Origin: Ampelomyces quisqualis
Lineage: Eukaryota > Ascomycota > Dothideomycetes > Pleosporales > Phaeosphaeriaceae
DNA: 64,000 nt
Reading direction: 5' to 3'
NCBI GenBank assembly: GCA_018398575.1
Contig: JAGTXZ010000003.1
Span: forward strand, 2,666,001 to 2,730,000
Shown: positions 48,117-56,988 of the stretch, piece by piece
Layout: every line of letters begins with the position of its first letter
Position numbering within the stretch: position 1 is the first letter of the stretch
Position numbers and translations under genes: made by a program
Notes under the pieces: generated by a model
What the model saw: only the letters and a program-made list of their open reading frames with translations
Database searches by the model: none
What the model was told of the DNA's origin: nothing

Positions 48117-48201
48117 ATGGCGCCGACGTACCTCGACTGCCTGTCCGCCTTCACCACCTTCCTGGCCGCCTACACCCACACGCTGCTCTGCCTGCGCGCC
48201 C
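48072..48201 (+). repeat. 25-bp direct repeat, promoter copy and REV7 coding copy
   Basis: CACACGCTGCTCTGCCTGCG and the next five bases occur at 48072-48096 and again at 48177-48201, a perfect 25-bp repeat 105 bp apart. The second copy encodes THTLLCLRA of REV7. The first lies before the start codon and is preceded by a partial copy of the REV7 start context (GGCGCCGACG). This suggests a local duplication at the gene's 5' end. Confidence 0.85.
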
Positions 48202-48938
48202 TCTACCCCCGCGCCTCCTTCGCCACCTCGCGCTTCCACAACGCCGCCGTCCACCAGTCGCGCCACCCGCTGGTCTGCGAGTGGATCCGCGATGCCGTCG
48301 CCGCCGTGCGCGAGGAGCTCCTGGAGGGCCGCGTCGCCCGCATCGCCATTGTCGTCTTCAGCCCCGCAGCCGCCGCGCCCGCCCAGACGGGCAGCGCCAC
48401 CATCCTGGAGCGCTACATGCTGGACGTATCCACCTTCCCACTCGTGCCCAAGGACGAGCGCAACACGGAGATGGAGTGGGACGACCACGCCCTCCCCAGG
48501 GGACAGGAGCCCGAGTGGGATGTGCATGTCGACGTCGACCTGTCCGAACAGTTCCGTGCTGCGCTCATTGCGCTGACCACCAGGACCTCGCAACTCGCGC
48601 CGCTGCCGAGCAACTGCTCGTTCAACCTCAGCATGGAGCTCAAGGACGAGCCGCAGGTTGATCCGCCGATTAGACACCCACAGCCTTGGATACCCGTGCA
48701 GCCCAGCCTGCAGAAGACGGGTCGCAAAGCCGCTGTTCGAAACGAAGACGAGGAGGACCAGGCAGAAAAAGCCAACACGACCGAGGGCGGCGATCTCGGC
48801 GGCGTCAGAGTCACGCCCATCCGTAGTGTAGAAGCCGGCGTCTTCAGATTCGAGACATGGGTCGAAGAAGGCAAGGCGAAATTCGACAGCGGGGGGACAG
48901 ACGGCCCAAAAACAAGTTTGCCAAGTTCCGTAGCATGA
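48117..48938 (+). CDS. REV7: REV7, HORMA-domain subunit of DNA polymerase zeta
   Basis: Rev7 (MAD2L2) binds Rev3 in polymerase zeta and Rev1 in translesion synthesis. A single exon of 273 residues starts MAPTYLDCLSAFTTFLAAYTH. The HORMA domain covers about residues 3-200, with YPRASFATSRFHNAAVHQSRHP, VREELLEGRVARIAIVVFSP, ILERYMLDVSTFP (the region that becomes the safety belt) and FRAALIALTTRTSQLAPLPSNCSF. A charged linker follows (DEEDQAEK), and then the C-terminal strand GVRVTPIRSVEAGVFRFETWVEE. An in-frame ORF continues upstream to 48033, but the conserved family start is the ATG at 48117. The first half is very GC-rich, like exon 1 of the divergent neighbour. Confidence 0.92.
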   Translation: MAPTYLDCLSAFTTFLAAYTHTLLCLRALYPRASFATSRFHNAAVHQSRHPLVCEWIRDAVAAVREELLEGRVARIAIVVFSPAAAAPAQTGSATILERYMLDVSTFPLVPKDERNTEMEWDDHALPRGQEPEWDVHVDVDLSEQFRAALIALTTRTSQLAPLPSNCSFNLSMELKDEPQVDPPIRHPQPWIPVQPSLQKTGRKAAVRNEDEEDQAEKANTTEGGDLGGVRVTPIRSVEAGVFRFETWVEEGKAKFDSGGTDGPKTSLPSSVA

Positions 48939-49032
48939 AGGGCCCTGTCTGCAACATTCCACATAGCAAAGCCAACCCACGGGGATATCTAGACGCCCAA
49001 TAAACGCCTTCCCAATGCAAGTCCGACTCTGA

Positions 49033-49878
49033 TCAATCGCTCTCCTCCCCCTCCCCCATCTCATCCTCCTCCTCCTCCTTGTCCCCCCTCTCCTCCAACA
49101 AATCCTCCGTCAACCCCTCCTCCTTGTCCCCCTCCTCCTCCTCCTCCTCCTCAATCTCATCATCCTCCACCTCGTCATCCTCCCCATCAACATCAACAGC
49201 TTCATCCCCCTCCTCCTCCTCCTCCTCCTCACTCTGCGCCACCTCCCCATCCATCTTCGCGCGCTTCGCAGCCGGCTCATCCCCTTCCTCGCCGCCGCCC
49301 TGCCCCGGCACAAAAGTCGCCGGCCCAACCGCCTTCTTCTCCTCGCGCACTTTCTTGCGATACAAATTGCGCTTGTCAGCCTGTATGGCAGTGAACTTTG
49401 TGACTTCGGCTTCGAGGCGGGGCAGCATAAAGGGGAATTCCAGCTCCGTCATGGCGTCGAAGACATCTTTGGGCATGACGGTTTTCTTGCCCGAGCGGAG
49501 GGCGTGCTCGGCCGCACTGGTTCCCCACCTTTAGTCTTGTGTGTCTTGTCGGGCACGTGGTTGCGGGTGACGTGCAGAGCGAACAGACGTACCATGAAGT
49601 AATGTAGTTGACAAACACGGTAGCGCTCTTGGACATTGCAAAGAGCGCATCTTTTTGGATTTGCGTGTTGGGTGGGAGGACGCCTTTGGCGAGGCGTTGC
49701 ACGATGGATTTGGGGAGGTTGAGGTCCTGTGTGGTGTTGGAGCGCGTCTTCATCTATCTCGGCAATGTGCGCGTACCTCGACGCTCAAGGCATCGTCTCT
49801 GGGCTCCTTGGATGCCGACTTGGGCGCGGGACTCTCCTCGTCGACCACGGCGGGTACGTTGCTCTTGCGCGGAGGCAT
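49033..49878 (-). CDS. DPB4: DPB4 / POLE3-like histone-fold subunit of DNA polymerase epsilon
   Basis: Dpb4 is a histone-fold subunit shared by DNA polymerase epsilon and, in yeast, the ISW2/CHRAC remodeller. Three exons (49878-49777, 49726-49593 and 49516-49033) give 239 residues. The histone fold lies at about residues 35-115: LNLPKSIVQRLAKGVLPPN, IQKDALFAMSKSATVFVNYIT, SCAAEHALRSGKKTVMPKDVF and DAMTELEFPFMLPRLEAEV. For the last junction I used the AACCAG acceptor, because it restores the family phrase around AEHALRSGKKT; an upstream AAAG acceptor would insert five extra residues. The C-terminal 90 residues are almost all Glu/Asp, encoded by GAG/GAA runs. The gene ends 94 bp from REV7's stop, so the two are convergent. 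Confidence 0.92.
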
Positions 49879-50919
49879 TTTGCAGAAGGTGTGTCGTGAA
49901 GGCTATCGGTCGTGGTGGGACCGTCGAGCGGCTACGGAGTATAGTGACGCGTGAAAGCGCGTCGAACATCTACGCACTGACTAGCGCTACTTTGCCAAAG
50001 TACCTCTACCTTTACGGGACATGACTCATGAAATCAGTCTACCTTGCCTGTGGTCCCAGCATCGCTCGATCATCCCAGTAGGTAATTCTTGCAGGACTCT
50101 TGCTCTCTATAGTTCCGCACATACTTTCCATCTCGGTCGCATCGTGCGACCCTCTATGACACGGGAACAATGGCATGCTTCACAGTGTGTCTGCAGCCTC
50201 AACCAGAAGCCTCTTTAGGGTGCCAGATGGCTGCGAAATGTCAAAGTACTTTTTCGTAACACTAGAAACCGGGGCAGTAGCGTGGCGGATCTAGACTACC
50301 AGCCAAGAGCACTACGCCTCCTTGGCTGCATTCCGCTCTTCCATCTTCGAAAATCGATACTCACGGAAGAATACAGAAGAACAAAAGATGAGACCTCAAC
50401 TTCGATCCGTCGGGTCGCTTTCCAGGTGAGACGGCGAGACAGACGTGGTCGCACTTGTGTATCGCTCCGCTCAGGGCACCAACAGACATGGCTTTGTCCC
50501 AATGATCGTCCTCTGTATGCTTCGTGCTGAAAAACTATCTAGTGGCGCGAGGTGGCCCAAGTCCAGCTGTCCTGCTGTGCTAAACTATGCTCTTCAAAAT
50601 AGGGTTCTCTGGGTTTCACCCATTATGCGCACGGATTCGAAGCATCAGCTGAAGTAGACAATGAATCACTCTCCAACTCAGCCGCTTTCCTGAGAGGTAG
50701 ACACTTCCGCCATCTCTACCTTTGCTGCATGCCCAGGCACTCCCACTTTGCTTGGCAGAGCGTACAGCCCCCGGCAAACATTCTCCCATTCCGGTCCACG
50801 CCGACAAGCCCGCATTGCCTGGCGCGTGGACGAATCCTAGACAAGTCTTTCAGAAGCATTATAACCTAGCTGAGTCCCTGCATCCGCTTCCTCGCAGATC
50901 TCGCCAATTCTTCCGAAAA
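49879..50919. other. divergent intergenic region, DPB4 / arrestin gene
   Basis: About 1 kb between two divergent starts, so promoters of both lie here. A TACGGAGTA motif at 49933-49941 sits 55 bp upstream of the DPB4 start. The ORFs have no domain. The arrestin frame is open upstream to 50722. Confidence 0.55.
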
Positions 50920-52326
50920 ATGGCAGTCCCAGCTATGCGGGTCATCGTCGATGGTGATAGCTCCAAGGTATATAGGAAGGGTGATAAGGTTACTGGGAGG
51001 ATCATGCTTGTTGTAGAAGAGGAGGAACACATTCAATCCTTGAAGTTGGTATTTGGCGGCAACTGCATTACCCAGACCTCGCGACCTTTTCATGTCAACG
51101 GAGGCGATTCGTCGCCGTCGAGGAGCGAGTTCGAAGAGAAAATTTGTCTGTTCTCTCAAGAGAAAGACATCCTACCTGCGTCGAAAATCAGGCCGAAGAA
51201 GTATACCTGGGCGTTTGAATTCGTGTTCCCGGAATCGACTACACCTCGCTTTGCCCGAGTTAGCCACGGAGCGAACTACTTGAAAGAGCCACACCCGCTA
51301 CCGCCTACGTTCCAACTCAGGACGAATGTGCCTAGTGGCGCTGCACAGATCTCATATTTCGTACGAGCCAGACTGACTCTTGATGGATCGAAAGGAGTGA
51401 AGAGTTGTAAAGTTCTTCTGCCCTACCGCCCAATGCCACAGGTCGTCCTGCCCCGCGAATCCCCATGCACCTCAGCAGTATTGTACGGTCAGACCTGGAA
51501 ACCTACACGGGACGCCATAATAGATGCTCCAGGAACATTCAAGAACGTTTTCAACAAAGTCTCTCGACGTGCGCGCGCCAACAGTACCCCGCGCATCATT
51601 CCAAGCTTATTGTACCCCGAAATCGTGGCACCCGGACAACACATACCCATCTCACTTTTATTGCGAAACACCAGGGACTCCATCAACCAAGAAAGAGCAC
51701 AATGCACCATTGATTCACTTTCCATTACGATCTCGACATACTCCACTAGCATGTGCGGCCACAGTCTGACGCAACCTGAGGACGTCGTCTCGAAACACGT
51801 CACGTGTATAGCGAAGACTGCTATGAACAAACCTGCTCGATTCGGTGTAACATCGTCCTTGACATCGAATTTCCGGCTCCTCGATGACGGCGAATGTGTA
51901 CCAACATTCAAAACCTACACAATCACCCGCCGCTACTCGCTCGGCATATCCATCGGCATCAAGTACGAAGGCCAATCGTTCGTCATCCGCTCCAACACTC
52001 CTCTCAAGATTGTTTCCCGTGTACCTCGAGATCTGTTGCCGCCGGCGGGAGTTGAAGCAGACGACTTCGATCCATTGCCACTGTATGCGCCGCGAGAACC
52101 ATCCAAGGAGTTTGCGCCGGATTATGAGTCCATCTTCGCAGTTTCAAAAACAATTTCAGGTTCGAACTCGCTTGCACTTGCACCGACGTATTCTAGGAGC
52201 TCGAGTTATGTGTCGAATGTGTCTGGGTCGTCAGGGACAAGTTCGGCTGCGTCGACGCCGGCGAGTGAGATTGAGCAGCCGGTGTTTGAGCCAATTGCGT
52301 CAAGTGAGGGTGTGAGGACTTGTTGA
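50920..52326 (+). CDS. arrestin-like (alpha-arrestin family) protein
   Basis: Alpha-arrestins are adaptors that bring ubiquitin ligases to membrane proteins or act in pH signalling. A single exon from the ATG at 50920 encodes 468 residues starting MAVPAMRVIVDG. The frame is open further upstream (another ATG at 50722), but that extension is Pro/His-rich and unlike the family. The arrestin N-domain covers about residues 5-165 (VYRKGDKVTGRIML, YTWAFEFVFPEST and ISYFVRARLTLDG). The C-domain covers about 215-375 (EIVAPGQHIPISLLLRN, YTITRRYSLGISIGI and IRSNTPLKIVSR). A Ser/Thr-rich tail follows. I find no PPxY motif, so Rsp5-type recruitment is not evident; LPLYAP is the nearest. Substrate unknown. 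Confidence 0.88.
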   Translation: MAVPAMRVIVDGDSSKVYRKGDKVTGRIMLVVEEEEHIQSLKLVFGGNCITQTSRPFHVNGGDSSPSRSEFEEKICLFSQEKDILPASKIRPKKYTWAFEFVFPESTTPRFARVSHGANYLKEPHPLPPTFQLRTNVPSGAAQISYFVRARLTLDGSKGVKSCKVLLPYRPMPQVVLPRESPCTSAVLYGQTWKPTRDAIIDAPGTFKNVFNKVSRRARANSTPRIIPSLLYPEIVAPGQHIPISLLLRNTRDSINQERAQCTIDSLSITISTYSTSMCGHSLTQPEDVVSKHVTCIAKTAMNKPARFGVTSSLTSNFRLLDDGECVPTFKTYTITRRYSLGISIGIKYEGQSFVIRSNTPLKIVSRVPRDLLPPAGVEADDFDPLPLYAPREPSKEFAPDYESIFAVSKTISGSNSLALAPTYSRSSSYVSNVSGSSGTSSAASTPASEIEQPVFEPIASSEGVRTC

Positions 52327-53804
52327 GTGAGGGAAAGTGGAAGAGATAAACGACGAGTGACATGCGCTGTGAGACACAGCCTCTCTGCGATATGTCCAGT
52401 GATGAGGAATTGCCGTCTATGTGCTTATCTTTGGTGGTCGGCTACCTCAGGGGCGACGAAACCGTCGATAGCGAGATCAGTGCGGGTACACTGTCTACAG
52501 CCAGCGGGTACTGTCATCGCACCCAAGCCCGCACGGTGCCTAGCTCACTTGGTGCTCGAGACAGACTCGGTTCACTTCGCGATAATGAAGCTATTGAGCT
52601 TTAGTCATCTTCAGGGCCATGTCTCTGCAACTCGATACTCTCGAGTTCCAAGACCATGATTTGAGTGAAAATCACAGGAAGAACATTTAGACCATTCCCA
52701 CTTAGGCAGATCAAAAATCTACATAGATTTGCCAACTGCAAAGATGACGTTCACCCGCTTATTCAACCGCAGCTCCACACTCTCTCTCAGCCCTGTAAAG
52801 CCCCTTCCACCTGAACCACCACTCCTTCCCCCTGTTAATCCCGCATTTCTCACCTCGCTTCTCCAACCCCACAAGCAATCCCTCACTCCCATTGTCTTTT
52901 GACTCCGTTCCCCATCCCAGCCTTGTCTTCCCCAGTGAAGCTCATGCAAAACCACGTCACCACCCTCTCTACTTCCGTCTTACACTCCTCCACCAACCGA
53001 GATTCTTACTACCGAGATTCTCCTCGACCACACCGTTCACCACCATCCTCTCGCCGAAGCCTTCCTGGTCACCCTCCTCCAGCGGGCTGGGCGTGGAGTA
53101 TGACAAGGCTCGCGAGAATGGAGGCGAAGATGTCGAGGGAGGTTGATGGTGGCGCGGAGGAATGCAGCCTGAGGTTTCCGTAGGGGGTGGTGGAGATGTG
53201 GTGAGGAAAGTGATGTCTGCAGAGACGTTGCTGGAGGAGTGGTGTGAAGAGATGAGGGGTGAGGTTGATATGTGTGAGGAATTGGGAGAGGTGGGACTTG
53301 GTGAAAGATTGGTGGCAGAGGTATTGTGGGTGGCTTGGGAAGGGGCGAGTCTTGAGCCTGGGAAGAAGAGAAGGTTGGGATCTAAGGAAACTTGTGTACT
53401 TGTTACCTTTTCGGGAGCATCACGATAGGGCGTGGGCCGAGGGGAAATTTTGGGATGATGGGCTTTGTGTAAGATTTCCATTCATCTGGCCGTTAGGCAA
53501 TAGACTCAGAATATGCTACACAATAGCTTCAATTCCCACTACTACACTATGTGGTGTACTATGATTCTTTCATTGAGACAGGAGAAGTAGATCGCCGAAT
53601 CACGTGCCGACGCGGCAAGCACCGGCCTAGCGTCATCGCGAACTTCCCTTGGGCTTCAAGCACATTGCACATGACGCAGAGCTTTGTGCGTCTCCACAAT
53701 CAAGACTCTTGACCACAGTTTACCCGACGGGCTTGCTGGTAGCATGTCATCATTCACGCCATAAGACTGGACGCTCGCCTTGCGCGACAGACTGAATCGA
53801 AACA
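52327..53804. other. intergenic, possible disrupted small gene on the plus strand
   Basis: A plus-strand ORF starting at 52744 (MTFTRLFNRSSTLSLSP) reads protein-like for 52 codons and stops. Protein-like sequence then continues in another frame (52892-53146) and resumes after a stop at 53162-53428 (VMSAETLLEEWCEEMRGEV). I could not connect these with convincing introns. They may be a frameshifted pseudogene or an orphan gene with unusual splicing. No family is recognised. Confidence 0.35.
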
Positions 53805-54984
53805 ATGAACACAATCGATGGCTCGAACCGCCATGTGAAAACAGATGTAGCCCCGCCTCCATCTCTACTAGCAATCGTCCTCGACACCAACCCGCATGCA
53901 TGGGCGCACCTGTCGGCCTCGCTTTCTCTCTCGGCCGCCTTAGCCAACATCCTCGTCTTCATCAACGCGCACCTCGCTTCAGGCAACGCAAATGAGGTCG
54001 CAGTCATCGCATCACATTCCCACAAGGCCACCTTCCTATACCCGACACCAAAGCCTCCTCGGATCCCGTCGCGGAACGGCACCAATGGTGATGTGGACAT
54101 GAATGGCACAGAGGAGAGCAACGGCCCTCACATCGCAGAGAATCCCAACAAATACCGCGCGTTTGCGCAGGTGGAGAGCGCGATATTGAACAACTTTGAA
54201 AAGCTGCTGAACGAGACCAAGGAGAGTCATCTTGCCGCGACACCGACCACCCTCATAGGCGGCGCCATCTCTCTCGCCCTCACATTCATCTCCAAGTCTG
54301 CAATTCTGCACGCGCCGACCGCTGCCTCGGCAGAGAGCATGTCGCTGGCTGCCCTCGCTGACTCTGAGAACGCACACATCGATCGCATACAGCTCACATC
54401 ACGCATACTCATCGTGTCCGTGTCCGGCGACCTTGCGAACCAATACATACCCGTAATGAACTCCATCTTTGCCGCACAAAGAAAGAAGATCCCAATAGAC
54501 ATTTTGAAGCTGGCAGGAGATACAGTGCTACTGCAGCAAGCAAGTGATACAACGGGCGGGGTCTACATGAAGCCAGCACGGCCAGAAGGGCTGCTGCAAT
54601 ACTTAATGATGGCGTTCCTGCCTGACGCAACTGCGCGCAACAGTTTGGTTGTTCCAAGCGCCGGAGGAGTCGATTTCCGCGCGGCATGCTTCTGTCACCG
54701 GAAGGTTGTCGATATAGGCTACGTCTGTAGCGTATGTCTGAGCAGTACGTGTCCCTCGCATCTGGAACCTGGGACATAGCTAATGTTTGATAGTATTCTG
54801 CACTTCCAGTCTGCCAGAGAACCTCTGTCTGACTTGCGGGTCTTATTTATCACTTCGAAGCGCCGTGATAAACCCGCCAGCTCTCATACCTCGCAAGAAG
54901 AAAAAGAAGAAGAAGGCTGGAACTGATTCTGCAACACCAGGGGCAAGCACACCCGCAGGGTCTAGCACACCCATGCATCCTTGA
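53805..54984 (+). CDS. TFB4: TFB4, TFIIH core subunit (p34 homologue)
   Basis: Tfb4 is a core TFIIH subunit, used in RNA polymerase II initiation and nucleotide-excision repair, where it pairs with Ssl1. Two exons (53805-54744 and 54794-54984) give 376 residues. The vWA-like domain covers about residues 20-270: LLAIVLDTNPHAWAHL, LANILVFINAHLASG, NEVAVIASHSHKATFLYP, RILIVSVSGDLANQYIPVMNSIFAAQR, IPIDILKLAG and QQASDTTGGVYMK. A C4 zinc module follows, CFCHRKVVDIGYVCSVCLSIFC, completed across the intron by LPENLCLTCGSYL. The junction AGC A|TA is what restores CLSIFC. A basic end, RKKKKKKKAG, could be a nuclear signal. All cysteines are intact. Confidence 0.95.
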
Positions 54985-56988
54985 GAACGTCTCTGCCGGA
55001 GTCCAGCAAGATGTTGTCGAAGAATGATGTCTCATAGGGTGGCAGGTGACACCCGCTCCATAATAAGGGTTTCATGCCCTGCTAGCCTCACGAATCCCGG
55101 CTCATACGATGGACAGTGTGATGTCTGAGGTTGATGATGGAATCGGCACAGAATGCAGTGACGGGAAGTGGGACTCGGGAGACGCGAGAATGGTGTTTCG
55201 TGTCTCCGATTGATGTCCCAGACGTTGCAAAAAGCAACCAAGCGAGACACATCCAGGAAAAATCTATGGTGAGGTTGCTCTGCGATAGTCGAAACCAAGA
55301 ACCACCACAATTCAATACCCTAACAATGTCCAACTATACAGTCCATCGGACCCTCCGATACCAGTCTCACTTGATCCTCGAAAAACACGTCCAATACCCG
55401 TGCCCCAAGCATCTACTTTCCTTTCCCAGCCGTGCCCGCATACCACCCCTGTGCTTCTTTCTCGAACCACGACAGGGTGCGGCTTCTGTAGCACCACGCG
55501 AGCGAGCGCCAGACCAGGTAGCCAAAAACCACAAATTACAAGACAAATTTGCTCGGCGCGTCACAACCCGTGAAAGCCAGCAGAGCCGATAGGTAGTAGG
55601 GTTCTCAACCGTCTCGGCCTGACGGATTGAGCACAGCGAGATTGGCACGGGAGTCTGTGTTTCTCGGCAAGCAGGTGTTTTCAAGTCGCTCGACAGATGG
55701 GCACGTGTGCCTTGTCAGGCTTCTCGCGCTGCAAACCTCGGCATCATGGCCATGGCAGGATGAGGATCCTGGAGCGCATGGCATGGAAACGCAAACGTCG
55801 CTAGGGGCGGTGTGCCCCGTCCGTCTGGGGTTCCTGCGCGAGGGGCCGTTTCGTGAGCCGTGGTGCTTGGCGCGTGGGATGTAGTGGTTTTGGGATTCGA
55901 GATTGTCTTTGCTGTTGTTTTCCCGCCGTGTCGAGCGGGAGCGACTTGGCCGGCACACGGACTGGTCGAGCATAGCGCACCCGCGTGGCCTATCAGCGGG
56001 GTGGACGTTATCTCTGGACATGTGCAATGTCGCGTGCTTCACTGCTCAGTGCTGTCTCGACTCTGCGCGTGGTAGTCGGCGGCAGATGGTGCTGCGGATT
56101 GCCCTCCTCGACCAAGACAGTGGACAGTCTCCACAGCATCCCCGCACCATACACAGTATCGAGGAAACATGGCTGCAAGGAACCTCAAGGAAGCAGATCA
56201 GTGTCGACCATCATGTCCAGAGTCACCATTATTGACCAAGGACCGTTCCGCGAGCGTGGTTCGACAGCCACCGAACGCGCCAAGGGCTGTTACGCCCCAT
56301 TTCTTCGGAGCGCGGCGCCCTGCGTGATGCGTGCGCCGTGCGGCAACCCGTGGGCCGTGGCCGCACATTGGCTGAAGCCTGACAAGCCGTCTCTAGACCC
56401 TCCCCCCATCAGTCAACCTATCTGACACCCCCACCGGGTGGCTTTTGTCTGCTTGCTCGCCTGATCTCTGCGTGGTTCATGCTTGAACGTCAAGCCATCC
56501 CGAGCACTGCAGCCCGCTGTCGTCGCGAAAGGATCCGGACGGGTAGCGTCCATATACGGTAGCCATCACGGATCCCTCGCAACGTTGCGCTTGGTTGGAG
56601 TCGTGTACTGTCATTCATGTTATTTGCTGGTTAAATCTTCCTTCTACTCCGTACTTTTACGCCACTCGTCGCCCCTTTCCGTCCTGTTCCCAGCAAGCGA
56701 AAGGCGAATTTCTCCATCGAGCTATAGTCTTTTGCCTGCTATCACGGCAAGCCGCCAAGGGCACTGCTCCTCTGGATCCCTGGCCGTGTACTTACTCCGT
56801 AGCGATCGACCAGCCATCCTGTGTCTTCGTCGTCTGCTGAGCTCCGTCCTTTCGTTCATCTACACTCTCGTCGTATCCTCTGGAATACCCGTGGACCTCT
56901 TTCGCCCTGCGCAGGACTATCGTCGGGCCCCCGGAAGTCACCGTCCGATAACCCTTCCAGCCTTGTACCGCACGAGATAACCGTCAGA
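54985..56988. other. 2-kb upstream region of the ammonium permease
   Basis: No gene is supported. Short ORFs occur throughout, some of which would be upstream ORFs if the leader is long. Two 9-mer motifs (56645-56653 and 56793-56801) and several GATA-factor sites lie in the last kilobase. Confidence 0.55.
55990..56980. promoter_or_regulatory. cluster of GATA-factor (AreA/NIT2-type) sites upstream of the ammonium permease
   Basis: HGATAR sites on either strand occur at 55990-55995, 56008-56013, 56418-56423, 56739-56744, 56946-56951 and 56975-56980. The last two lie within 45 bp of the start codon. Fungal ammonium permease genes are known targets of nitrogen GATA activators, so the sites are plausible. 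The motif is short and some would occur by chance. Confidence 0.45.

Noticed and set aside
46862..48157. 431-codon minus-strand ORF, Arg/Ala-rich, overlapping KAP114
   Set aside because: It is a shadow frame of the GC-rich KAP114 exon 1. The alternate frame shows the importin-beta domain with proper introns.
48000..49064. 354-codon minus-strand ORF antisense to REV7
   Set aside because: The REV7 HORMA signature on the plus strand explains the region, and the antisense product is low in complexity.
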